7,339 bases of DNA, taken from positions 1 through 7,339 of the forward strand of contig JADHLS010000250.1 of assembly GCA_016780605.1 (NCBI GenBank), in the 5' to 3' direction. This DNA comes from Reyranella sp. (GTDB taxonomy: Bacteria > Pseudomonadota > Alphaproteobacteria > Reyranellales > Reyranellaceae). This document shows positions 1 through 7,339 of the stretch, in pieces. Below the pieces are notes generated by a model. That model was not told where the DNA came from. It saw only the letters and a list, made by a program, of their open reading frames with translations, and searched no databases. The position numbers were made by a program, and so were the translations under genes. Every line of letters begins with the position of its first letter. Positions within the stretch are counted from its first letter, which is position 1.

Positions 1-459
1 TACCGGCGCGACACAGGACCGACCGACTGCGACCTGGTGCTCATGATGGACGTGCTGGAGCACGTCGACGACGATCGCGGCCTGGTGCGCCACTACGCGG
101 ACAAGGTTCCGTCCGGCGCACACTTCCTGGTGACGGTGCCCGCCTTCCGCTTTCTGTGGAGCGGCCACGACGTGTTCCTCGAGCACAAGCGCCGCTACAC
201 GCTCGCCGAGATCGAGGCCACCATGCGCGATGCCGGCCTGCAGGTGGTGCGCGGCGCCTATTACTTCGGATCGGTCTTTCCGCTGGCCGCGGTGGTGCGG
301 CTGGCTGAGCGCAACACCGCAGAACCGCGCAGCAGCCTCAAGAAGCACGGCGCCCTTACCAACAGCCTGCTGACCGTGGCCTGCGCGGCCGAACTGCCGG
401 TGTTCCCGATCAATCGCCTGGCGGGCCTGTCGGCGTTCGTGCTGGCGCGGAAGCCCTAA
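1..459 (+). CDS. Class I SAM-dependent methyltransferase, C-terminal part (5' end outside window)
   Basis: The frame is open from the first base to a TAA stop, giving 152 visible residues, so the true start lies upstream. The segment DLVLMMDVLEHVDDD (residues 11-25 of the visible part) matches the post-motif II region of Methyltransf_11/23-type enzymes, where an acidic-hydrophobic strand is followed by an LEH turn. VTVPAFRFLWSGHD and the following HKRRYTLAEIEATMRDAGL are also typical of this family; there the HKRRY stretch precedes the helix that packs on the core. The SAM-binding GxGxG loop would be upstream and is not visible. The C-terminal third has two hydrophobic stretches (YYFGSVFPLAAVV and LLTVACAAELPVFPI) that could be membrane-associated. 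The substrate is unknown; relatives often sit near polyprenyl glycosyltransferases, but nothing here shows that. The next gene starts 32 bp downstream, so co-transcription is plausible. Confidence 0.85.
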   Translation, partial: YRRDTGPTDCDLVLMMDVLEHVDDDRGLVRHYADKVPSGAHFLVTVPAFRFLWSGHDVFLEHKRRYTLAEIEATMRDAGLQVVRGAYYFGSVFPLAAVVRLAERNTAEPRSSLKKHGALTNSLLTVACAAELPVFPINRLAGLSAFVLARKP

Positions 460-470
460 AGGGCCAAGAA

Positions 471-486
471 TCCTCCACAAGGAGGA
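471..486 (+). promoter_or_regulatory. Inverted repeat enclosing the crotonase-gene Shine-Dalgarno
   Basis: TCCTCC (471-476) and GGAGGA (481-486) are perfect complements separated by ACAA. The right arm contains most of the AAGGAGG ribosome binding site (479-485) of the crotonase gene. A 6-bp RNA hairpin could therefore mask the site. It is short and could also have arisen by chance from the anti-SD-like TCCTCC. Confidence 0.4.
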
Positions 487-491
487 ACGCC

Positions 492-1280
492 ATGCCGCTT
501 CTGTACCGCAAGCAGGGCCATACCGGCATCCTGACACTGAGCCGCCCCGAGGCACGCAACTGCTGGGGACAGGACTATAACGACGGCTTCCGGCGTCTCC
601 TCGATGAGGCGGCCGACGACAATGACGTCCGTTCGGTCATCCTGACGGGCGACGAAGCGGGCGGCGCCTTCTCCGCCGGCGCCAACCTGCGCGATCCCAA
701 CACCCACAACACGCGCTCGGCCGCGGCCTTCATCAAGCGCGTCGGCCGCGCCCGGGACTTCCCGTCCAACCTCGTGAGCGACTTCCCCAAGCCGGTGATC
801 GCCGCGGTCAACGGCTATGCCATCGGCATCGGCTGCATCATCACCTTCTGTTGCGACCTGGTCGTGGCGTCAGACCGCGCCGAGTGGCGGTTGCCGCAGG
901 TGGCGCTCGGCATCCTGCCCAACTATGGCGGCGCGACCCGGCTCGGTCGCATCGTCGGCAAGGGACTGGCGATGCGGGTCGCCATGGGCTTTCCGCTCAA
1001 GGCGGAGGAGGCCCATCGCATCGGACTGGCCCAATGGCTGGTGCCGCACGCCGACCTGATGGCTCAGGCGCTGGCTGTCGCCGACCACATCGCCGGCCTG
1101 CCGCCGCTTGCCGTGCGCATGGTCAAGGAATCGCTGAACCGCGGACAGGACATCCCCAATCTCGCCGACGCCTCGCTGGTCGATTCCTACCGATTCATGG
1201 TGCTGGAGATGAGCGAGGACAAGGCCGAGGCGCACCAGGCCTGGCGCGAACGGCGCAAGCCGAGGTTCAAGGGGCAGTAA
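492..1280 (+). CDS. Enoyl-CoA hydratase/isomerase (crotonase) family protein lacking both classical catalytic Glu
   Basis: The 262-residue length and full-length crotonase pattern are usual for the family. Visible are LSRPEARN (17-23), the first oxyanion-hole segment AFSAGANL (59-66), the second, NGYAIGIGC (107-115), then LPQVALGILPNYGGATRLGR (134-153) and a C-terminal trimerisation-type helix ending WRERRKPRF. These proteins bind acyl-CoA and stabilise a thioester enolate. In rat mitochondrial enoyl-CoA hydratase the catalytic acids are Glu144 (in GGGCE) and Glu164 (in QPEI). By motif alignment the equivalents here are Ile116 and Gln136, so ordinary hydration of 2-enoyl-CoA is doubtful, and the true reaction may be isomerisation, hydrolysis or another crotonase chemistry. 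The start is fixed by a strong AAGGAGG at 479-485, 6 nt from the ATG. It lies 32 bp after the methyltransferase gene and converges on the diiron gene. Confidence 0.92.
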   Translation: MPLLYRKQGHTGILTLSRPEARNCWGQDYNDGFRRLLDEAADDNDVRSVILTGDEAGGAFSAGANLRDPNTHNTRSAAAFIKRVGRARDFPSNLVSDFPKPVIAAVNGYAIGIGCIITFCCDLVVASDRAEWRLPQVALGILPNYGGATRLGRIVGKGLAMRVAMGFPLKAEEAHRIGLAQWLVPHADLMAQALAVADHIAGLPPLAVRMVKESLNRGQDIPNLADASLVDSYRFMVLEMSEDKAEAHQAWRERRKPRFKGQ

Positions 1281-1289
1281 GGAACTTAC

Positions 1290-1317
1290 GTTCCTCTCCC
1301 CCTTGGGGGAGAGGAAC
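1290..1317. terminator. Perfect palindrome between convergent genes, probable bidirectional terminator
   Basis: The left arm at 1290-1302 (GTTCCTCTCCCCC) is exactly complementary to 1305-1317, with only TT between them. In RNA the stem would be about 12 bp with a CTTG loop. It lies 9 bp after the crotonase stop and 4 bp from the diiron-gene stop, a natural place for a shared terminator. There is no T-tract on either side, so it is not a canonical intrinsic terminator. The CCTCTCCC/GGGAGAGG arms also resemble dispersed palindromic repeats common in alphaproteobacterial intergenic DNA. A smaller alternative hairpin pairs GGAAC (1281-1285) with GTTCC (1290-1294). Confidence 0.55.
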
Positions 1318-1321
1318 ATGA

Positions 1322-2434
1322 CTAAGAGACGTCCTTCGACGCGATGCGCCGGCGCTTGGCGTTGATCTCGCGCAGCACGACCAGCATCTCCTCGGCGACG
1401 ACGTCGCCCGGGATGCCGTCGCCTTCGTCCTCGAGCTCCTTCATGTCGACCCACACCGCGTAGAGCGGCGCGGTGCGCTCGGTGATGATGCCGGCGTGCA
1501 GCAGCGTCTTGATCAGCACCCGGAACATGTTGGTGCTTTCCTTGAGGGCGTCGCGTCGGTCGTTGTCGCTGAAAGTCTCCTTGACCGCGTCGCGCACCCA
1601 TTGCCAATCGAGCCCGTACTTGGCGTAGATCATCTGCTTCTGCTCGGCATTGATCAGGTTGAACAGCAGCGTCTGGAAGATCTGCGCCGACCAGTCCTCG
1701 ACCTTGCGGTGTTCCTCCTGATCGAGGTGGCGGATGGTCTTGGCGGCCCAAATGCGGCCGAAGCGGTGATGGAAGGCCTCGTCGCTCATGACGAGCTGCA
1801 CCAGTCGGCGCAGCACCGGATCGTTGGTGCGTGCATTGAGCGTCGCGAACGAGCCCATGGCCAGGCCCTCGATCAGCATCTGCATGCCGACGATCTTCTT
1901 GTAGACCTCGGGCGTGCTCACGAGATCGGCCAGAACCGTGGCGATGGTCTTGCCGACCGGCAGCGGCTCGCCCCAGCGCTTGGCGATGTAGCGGGTGAAG
2001 CCCGTGACGTGGCGCGCCTCCTCGCGCGCCTGGTTGGCGGCGTATTCCTGGGCGCCTGGATCCAGCAGGATGTGGCAGAGGCTGGCCGACAGCGACAGCG
2101 CGCCCTGCTCGCCATGCAGCAGATTGGAGACCGACCAGTGCGTGACGTCGTTGGCAAGGCCGATCTTCTGGCGCTCGTCCAGGCGGTCGGCGACCGCGCT
2201 GCGCAGCTCGACCACCATGTCGAGCGGCAGCACCGGTTTAGTCGCCATGTCGAAGGGTTGGTCGAAATCGATGTAGTTCCGGTCCAGGGGGTCCCAGAAA
2301 TGGTCGTGGGTAGCTGATATGATGCTGTCGAACGCGTCGCTGCGCCGGCCATAGCGCGGCACCTCGAGCATCGCCGGGAAATTCTCCGGCATTATTGTGT
2401 CGTAGGCCTTGTCGTAAGTGATTTGCTGGGCCAT
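1322..2434 (-). CDS. Ferritin-like diiron-carboxylate protein, oxygenase/desaturase-type, function unassigned
   Basis: This is a 370-residue, mostly helical protein with a complete diiron ligand pattern: E109 in LLHGEQ, E139xxH142 in REEARH, E189 in MLIEG, and E219xxH222 in SDEAFHH. The pairs are 30, 50 and 30 residues apart, as expected for a four-helix bundle of the ferritin-like/R2 superfamily. This is also close to the spacing in soluble acyl-ACP desaturases (EENRH, DEKRH) and bacterial multicomponent hydroxylases. Such proteins activate O2 to hydroxylate, desaturate or N-oxygenate a substrate; the substrate here cannot be read from sequence. There is no signal peptide or obvious membrane segment, so it is likely cytoplasmic. 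The start at 2434 is preferred because GGAGG lies 6 nt upstream. An open frame extends to 2593, but those extra residues would read through the promoter region. It is divergent from purC and convergent with the crotonase gene. Confidence 0.85.
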   Translation of the reverse strand: MAQQITYDKAYDTIMPENFPAMLEVPRYGRRSDAFDSIISATHDHFWDPLDRNYIDFDQPFDMATKPVLPLDMVVELRSAVADRLDERQKIGLANDVTHWSVSNLLHGEQGALSLSASLCHILLDPGAQEYAANQAREEARHVTGFTRYIAKRWGEPLPVGKTIATVLADLVSTPEVYKKIVGMQMLIEGLAMGSFATLNARTNDPVLRRLVQLVMSDEAFHHRFGRIWAAKTIRHLDQEEHRKVEDWSAQIFQTLLFNLINAEQKQMIYAKYGLDWQWVRDAVKETFSDNDRRDALKESTNMFRVLIKTLLHAGIITERTAPLYAVWVDMKELEDEGDGIPGDVVAEEMLVVLREINAKRRRIASKDVS

Positions 2435-2456
2435 GTCGGGCCTCCGATTTGGTTCG

Positions 2457-2484
2457 AATATGACGGCTGTGTCACCTTTTTCAA
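2457..2484 (-). promoter_or_regulatory. Putative sigma70-type promoter of the diiron gene
   Basis: Read on the - strand, TTGAAA (2484-2479, five of six matches to TTGACA) is followed after 16 bp by CATATT (2462-2457, four of six matches to TATAAT). The -10 ends 22 bp before the ATG at 2434, leaving room for a short leader containing the GGAGG ribosome binding site. Within and beside the spacer sits TGAC-N6-GTCA (2461-2474), an inverted repeat overlapping the edge of the -10, which is a plausible repressor site. This is a motif match only. Confidence 0.45.
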
Positions 2485-2497
2485 TGGATTTTTCCCC

Positions 2498-2516
2498 AGT
2501 CCCGGCGCATGGGACT
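2498..2516. repeat. Inverted repeat AGTCCC-N7-GGGACT in the divergent spacer
   Basis: AGTCCC (2498-2503) and GGGACT (2511-2516) are perfect complements separated by GGCGCAT. It lies between the putative diiron-gene promoter and the purC leader, so it could be an operator acting on either gene or a small hairpin in a purC leader. No regulator can be named. A weak CATATT (2522-2527) just downstream could be a purC -10, but no convincing -35 precedes it. Confidence 0.35.
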
Positions 2517-2540
2517 TCCGCCATATTCCCGCCGCATGAG

Positions 2541-2562
2541 GGGCGGATGGCATCGTCCGCCC
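2541..2562 (+). promoter_or_regulatory. Strong hairpin abutting the purC Shine-Dalgarno
   Basis: GGGCGGA (2541-2547) pairs perfectly with TCCGCCC (2556-2562). The stem extends inward by a T-G wobble and a G-C pair to about 9 bp, with loop GCAT. The AGGAG ribosome binding site of purC begins at the very next base (2563). Such a GC-rich stem would probably form in the mRNA and could affect initiation or protect the 5' end. It does not resemble a purine or PRPP riboswitch as far as can be seen. Confidence 0.5.
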
Positions 2563-2573
2563 AGGAGTAAAAA

Positions 2574-3338
2574 ATGTCCCGCCGCCGTCGCATCTACGAG
2601 GGCAAGGCCAAGACCTTGTTCGAGGGGCCCGAGCCCGGGACGATCGTCCAGTACTTCAAGGACGACGCAACCGCGTTCAACAACCAGAAGAAGGGCACGA
2701 TCACGGGCAAAGGCGTGATCAACAACCGCATCTCCGAGTTCCTGATGACCAAGCTCGGCGAGATCGGCGTGCCGACCCATTTCATCCGCCGCCTCAACAT
2801 GCGCGAGCAGCTGATCCGCCAAGTCGAGATCATCCCGCTCGAGGTCGTGGTGCGCAACGTCGCGGCCGGCTCCTTCGCCAAGCGCTTCGGCGTCGAGGAA
2901 GGAACGCAGCTGCCGCGGTCGATCATGGAGTTCTTCTACAAGAACGATGCGCTGGGCGACCCGATGGTCACCGAGGAGCACATCACGGCGTTCGGCTGGG
3001 CGACGCCGCAGGATCTCGACGACATCGTGGCGCTGACCTTGCGCGTGAACGACTTCCTGTTCGGGCTGTTCCTGGGCTGCGGCATCAAGCTGATCGACTT
3101 CAAAGTCGAGTTCGGCCGCCTATATGAGGACGACATGGTCCGCATCGTGCTTGCCGACGAGATCAGCCCGGACTCCTGCCGGCTGTGGGATCTGCGCACC
3201 AACGAGAAGATGGACAAGGATCGGTTCCGCCGCGACATGGGCAAGGTCGAGGAGGCCTACCAGGAAGTGGCGCGGCGGCTTGGCATCCTGATCGACCAGG
3301 GCCCGGGCGACATCCGCGGCCCCACAACGTTGCAATAA
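2574..3338 (+). CDS. purC: Phosphoribosylaminoimidazole-succinocarboxamide (SAICAR) synthase
   Basis: It joins aspartate to CAIR with ATP to give SAICAR in de novo IMP synthesis, in the cytoplasm. At 254 residues it is the usual bacterial single-domain length. Diagnostic segments are present in order: [11 protein letters not shown] (8-18), in the nucleotide-binding N-lobe; [18 protein letters not shown] (40-57); the family signature [16 protein letters not shown] (91-106); [11 protein letters not shown] (120-130); and [10 protein letters not shown] followed by [15 protein letters not shown] (173-206), the ATP/metal and substrate region. The start is fixed by AGGAG at 2563-2567, 6 nt before the ATG, matching the usual N-terminus (R-x-IYEGKAK). 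It is the first gene of the purine operon: purS follows after 8 bp, and the diiron gene diverges upstream. Confidence 0.98.
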   Translation: MSRRRRIYEGKAKTLFEGPEPGTIVQYFKDDATAFNNQKKGTITGKGVINNRISEFLMTKLGEIGVPTHFIRRLNMREQLIRQVEIIPLEVVVRNVAAGSFAKRFGVEEGTQLPRSIMEFFYKNDALGDPMVTEEHITAFGWATPQDLDDIVALTLRVNDFLFGLFLGCGIKLIDFKVEFGRLYEDDMVRIVLADEISPDSCRLWDLRTNEKMDKDRFRRDMGKVEEAYQEVARRLGILIDQGPGDIRGPTTLQ

Positions 3339-3346
3339 GAGGCGAA

Positions 3347-3589
3347 ATGAAAGCCAGAGTTCACGTGACCCTGAAGAACGGCGTGCTCGACCCCCAGGGC
3401 AAGGCCATCGGACATTCGCTCAATCGATTGGGCTTCCCCGAAGTGGGCGACGTCCGCCAGGGCAAGTTCATCGAGCTGGAACTCGCCGAGACCGACAAGG
3501 CCAAGGCCAAGGCACGGCTCGACGAGATGTGCCGCAAGCTCTTGGCCAACACCGTGATCGAGAACTACTCGATCGAGCTGGTGGGCTGA
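3347..3589 (+). CDS. purS: FGAM synthase subunit PurS
   Basis: This 80-residue protein is the small structural subunit of phosphoribosylformylglycinamidine synthase. PurS dimers bridge PurQ and PurL and help channel ammonia from glutamine. The sequence shows MKARVHVTLKNGVLDPQGKAI (1-21), GHSLNRLGFPEVGDVRQGKFIEL (22-44) and the C-terminal CRKLLANTVIENYSIEL, all typical of the family (beta-alpha-beta fold with the conserved VLDPQG and LG motifs). The start at 3347 is chosen over the longer upstream frame because that extension overlaps purC, AGAGG lies 4 nt before this ATG, and the length then equals the family norm. The stop overlaps another ATG (TGATG) that opens a 30-codon frame leading to purQ. 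Confidence 0.96.
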   Translation: MKARVHVTLKNGVLDPQGKAIGHSLNRLGFPEVGDVRQGKFIELELAETDKAKAKARLDEMCRKLLANTVIENYSIELVG

Positions 3590-3681
3590 TGAACTTCTTG
3601 CCGGACCGCGGGCCTCCAGGCCCGCATCATGATCATGAGCGGGCCTGGAGGCCCGCGGTCCGGCAAGACAAGAAGGTATGA
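3589..3681 (+). other. Possible 30-codon relay ORF running through the purS-purQ repeat
   Basis: The ATG at 3589 overlaps the purS TGA (TGATG). The frame stays open through both arms of the inverted repeat and stops at TGA 3679-3681, 2 nt before the preferred purQ ATG. The predicted peptide begins [20 protein letters not shown] and resembles no protein I know. It has no clear Shine-Dalgarno of its own, but termination-reinitiation at TGATG is possible. The peptide is probably not functional; the act of translating it may couple purS to purQ. This could equally be chance in a short GC-rich insert. Confidence 0.25.
3596..3668. repeat. Long perfect inverted repeat between purS and purQ (REP/BIME-like palindrome)
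   Basis: The arms 3596-3625 and 3639-3668 are 30-bp perfect complements, rich in GGACCGCGGGCC and GGCCTCCAGGCC blocks. The 13-base centre (3626-3638) contains TCATGATCATGA, itself a perfect palindrome. Each arm also holds its own near-palindrome, GCGGGCCT-CC-AGGCCCGC (3608-3625) and its mirror (3639-3656). The RNA could therefore fold as one long stem or as two small hairpins. This looks like an inserted extragenic palindromic element rather than a terminator: it has no T-tract and lies inside an operon of stoichiometric subunits. Copies elsewhere in the genome are expected but cannot be seen here. Confidence 0.75.
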
Positions 3682-3683
3682 AC

Positions 3684-4369
3684 ATGAAGGCAGCAGTCCT
3701 CGTCTTCCCCGGCTCCAACCGCGAGGGCGACGTCGCGCAGGCGATCGAGCTCGTCACGGGCCGTAAGCCGCAGATGGTCTGGCACTGCGACGGCGACTTC
3801 GAGAAGACCGACCTCATCGTGGTGCCGGGCGGCTTCTCCTACGGCGACTACCTGCGCTGCGGCGCCATGGCGGCGCAGTCGCCGGTGATGGCCGAGGTCA
3901 AGAAGCGCGCGGCGCAGGGCGTGCCGGTGCTGGCGATCTGCAACGGCTTCCAGATCGTCACCGAGGCGGGCCTTCTGCCCGGCACGTTGATGCGCAATGC
4001 ACACCTGAAGTTCGTCTGCTCCGACGTGCACCTGAAAGTCGAGACCAGCCAGAGCCTGTTCACCAACCGCTACCAGGCCGGCCAGGTGATCCGCGTGCCG
4101 GTGGCCCATGCCGAGGGCAACTACTTCGCCGACGAGACCACGCTGAAGCGCCTGGAGGATCGCGGCCAGATCGCCTTCCGCTACTGCGCGCCCGATGGCA
4201 CGGTCGACGGCACCGGTAATCCCAACGGCTCCATCCAGAACATCGCGGGCGTGTTCAATGAGACCAAGACGGTGATGGGCCTGATGCCGCATCCCGAGAA
4301 CGCGGTCGAGCCGATGTTCGGTGGGTCGGACGGTAAGGCATTGTTCGAAGGTTTGGTCGAGGCGCTCAC

Positions 4370-4373
<4 letters not shown>
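3684..4373 (+). CDS. purQ: FGAM synthase glutaminase subunit PurQ
   Basis: A class I glutamine amidotransferase that hydrolyses glutamine and delivers ammonia to PurL for conversion of FGAR to FGAM. It has 229 residues, the standard length. The N-terminus [16 protein letters not shown], the [16 protein letters not shown] segment (49-64), the nucleophile Cys86 in AICNGFQI, and His203/Glu205 in [11 protein letters not shown] make a complete catalytic triad. An ATG at 3678 would add two residues, but AGAAGG (3671-3676) is only 1 nt from it and 7 nt from the ATG at 3684, so 3684 is preferred. The purL GTG overlaps the last four bases, indicating translational coupling. The repeat in front separates it from purS by 94 bp, unusually far for this operon. 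Confidence 0.97.
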
Positions 4374-6622
<2,249 letters not shown>

Positions 6623-6639
6623 CGCAGGAAAACCAAGCC

Positions 6640-6876
6640 ATGCCGATGCCTGCCGAAGACATCGTCCGCCTGATCAAGGAGGGCATCCCGGGAGCCGAGG
6701 TCGAGATCCAGGACCTCGCCGGCGATGGCGACCACTATGCCGCCACCGTCATTTCCCCGGCTTTCGCCGGCAAATCCAAGATCCAGCAGCACCAGATGGT
6801 CTATGGCGCGCTGGGTGGCCGCATGGGCGGCGTGCTGCATGCGCTGAAATTGACGACCATGGCGCAAAGGCCTTGA
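6640..6876 (+). CDS. BolA family protein
   Basis: A 78-residue single-domain BolA-fold (KH-like) protein. The pattern IVRLIKEGIPGAEVEIQDLAGDGDHYAATVIS, then AFAGKSKIQQHQMVYGALGG (41-60) with the conserved His51, then LHALKL matches the short IbaG/BolA2-like branch more than E. coli BolA itself. BolA proteins form [2Fe-2S]-bridged heterodimers with CGFS monothiol glutaredoxins, using a conserved His as a cluster ligand; this supports a role in Fe-S trafficking or iron sensing with the gene that follows. The start at 6640 is chosen because AGGAA lies 9 nt upstream; an ATG at 6646 is a less well-spaced alternative. It lies 17 bp after purL and 54 bp before the glutaredoxin gene, so it is probably at the distal end of the purine operon. 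Confidence 0.93.
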   Translation: MPMPAEDIVRLIKEGIPGAEVEIQDLAGDGDHYAATVISPAFAGKSKIQQHQMVYGALGGRMGGVLHALKLTTMAQRP

Positions 6877-6894
6877 GGGCCTTATATTGAGGCC
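6867..6894 (+). other. Alternative small hairpins at the bolA stop codon
   Basis: AAGGCC (6867-6872) pairs with GGCCTT (6878-6883) around the bolA TGA, and GGCCT (6878-6882) can instead pair with AGGCC (6890-6894). The two are mutually exclusive. TATATT (6883-6888) lies between them and could serve as a -10 for the glutaredoxin gene, but no -35 was found at proper distance. This is weak evidence for any regulatory role. Confidence 0.25.
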
Positions 6895-6930
6895 AACCCC
6901 GCGCCTCCTCAGGTGCTTCAGGAGATCGAT

Positions 6931-7272
6931 ATGAGCGAGCCCCAGGTTTTCGAGCGTATCCGCGGCGAGATTGCCAAGAACGACGTGCTGCTGTTCATGA
7001 AGGGCACGCCGGTGTTCCCGCAGTGCGGCTTCTCGGCCGCCGTCGTCGAGTGCTTGAGCGAGCTCGGCGTGAAGTTCCACGGCGTCAACATCCTGGTCGA
7101 CCCGGAACTGCGCCAGGGCATCAAGGAATTCAGCCAGTGGCCGACCATCCCCCAGCTCTATGTGAAGGGCGAGTTCGTCGGCGGCTGCGACATCATCCGC
7201 GAGATGTTCGAGACCGGCGAACTCGAGCAGTTCATGAAGGAAAAGGGCGGAGCGCTGGCCAACGCGGCTTAA
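6931..7272 (+). CDS. grxD: Grx4-type CGFS monothiol glutaredoxin
   Basis: A 113-residue single-domain monothiol glutaredoxin. The active site is CGFS (32-35), preceded by LLFMKGTP with the glutathione-contacting Lys24; WPTIPQLYV (70-78) has the cis-Pro74, and GGCDI (84-88) completes the glutathione site. Proteins of this class bind a [2Fe-2S] cluster with glutathione, donate clusters to apoproteins and act with BolA proteins in iron homeostasis; they have little dithiol reductase activity. The start is fixed by AGGAG at 6920-6924, 6 nt before the ATG; an upstream in-frame GTG at 6913 lies before this site and is rejected. The adjacent BolA-family gene is the expected partner. A small hairpin follows the stop. 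Confidence 0.97.
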   Translation: MSEPQVFERIRGEIAKNDVLLFMKGTPVFPQCGFSAAVVECLSELGVKFHGVNILVDPELRQGIKEFSQWPTIPQLYVKGEFVGGCDIIREMFETGELEQFMKEKGGALANAA

Positions 7273-7291
7273 AGCGCGTTCGTACGCGCTT
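7272..7291 (+). terminator. Small hairpin after grxD, possible terminator
   Basis: AAGCGCGT (7272-7279) is perfectly complementary to ACGCGCTT (7284-7291) around loop TCGT, starting at the last base of the grxD stop. A second imperfect stem, CGGCC (7321-7325) with GGCCG (7329-7333), lies near the window end. Neither is followed by a clear T-tract, so termination efficiency is uncertain. No gene was recognised in 7273-7339. Confidence 0.4.
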
Positions 7292-7339
7292 GGTGGACCC
7301 GTAGCGGTAGGCGCGCCGGTCGGCCGCAGGCCGAACCGC

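Noticed and set aside
870..1751. 293-residue open frame on the - strand spanning the crotonase and diiron genes
   Set aside because: It is Arg/Gly-rich, overlaps two well-supported genes in other frames and matches nothing recognisable; it is a high-GC shadow frame.
1496..2317. 273-residue open frame on the + strand opposite the diiron gene
   Set aside because: It lies wholly antisense to a gene with clear diiron motifs, and its composition is that of a complementary frame.
2459..2464. TATGAC as a + strand -10 for purC
   Set aside because: No suitable -35 lies upstream at 16-18 bp; the same bases fit the - strand promoter better.
2435..2593. 53-residue N-terminal extension of the diiron protein
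   Set aside because: It crosses the probable promoter and overlaps purC, while a well-spaced GGAGG supports the start at 2434.
3185..3346. N-terminal extension of PurS overlapping purC
   Set aside because: PurS proteins are about 80 residues, and MKARVHVTL at 3347 is the expected N-terminus.
7292..7339. Possible start of an RNA gene at the window end
   Set aside because: It has small GC-rich stems, but no tRNA cloverleaf or conserved T-loop was seen before the sequence ends.

Overview
The window is a GC-rich stretch of chromosome with tight gene packing and strong G/C preference at third codon positions. The gene order purC-purS-purQ-purL-bolA-grxD, with a separate small PurL plus PurS and PurQ, is the arrangement familiar from Alphaproteobacteria. 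The best guess is a Rhodospirillales- or Hyphomicrobiales-like alphaproteobacterium. This is inferred from gene order and composition; no marker gene fixes the genus.

Left part (1-1280, + strand): the C-terminal 152 residues of a class I SAM-dependent methyltransferase, cut by the window edge, then 32 bp later a 262-residue crotonase-fold protein. The crotonase-fold protein looks like an enoyl-CoA hydratase but lacks both catalytic glutamates of the classical enzyme. A perfect 13-bp inverted repeat (1290-1317) closes this block.

Middle (1322-2573): a 370-residue ferritin-like diiron protein on the - strand, convergent with the crotonase gene. It carries a complete set of carboxylate/histidine ligands (E109, E139xxH142, E189, E219xxH222). 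Its upstream region is the 139-bp divergent spacer shared with purC. The spacer holds a good sigma70-type promoter for the diiron gene, two short inverted repeats that could be operators, and a strong hairpin touching the purC Shine-Dalgarno sequence.

Right part (2574-7272, + strand): a purine biosynthesis operon. PurS, PurQ and PurL together form FGAM synthase (FGAR to FGAM, with glutamine as nitrogen donor), and PurC makes SAICAR four steps later in the pathway (two with the N5-CAIR route). purQ and purL overlap by 4 bp. A 30-bp perfect inverted repeat with a 13-base centre sits between purS and purQ, and a 30-codon open frame runs through it linking the two genes. After purL come a BolA-family gene and a CGFS monothiol glutaredoxin, a protein pair known to cooperate in Fe-S cluster handling and iron sensing. 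The last 67 bp show only small hairpins.

Most of the window is ordinary core metabolism. The points that deserve a second look are the glutamate-less crotonase, the unassigned diiron protein divergent from purC, and the palindromic insertion inside the purine operon.
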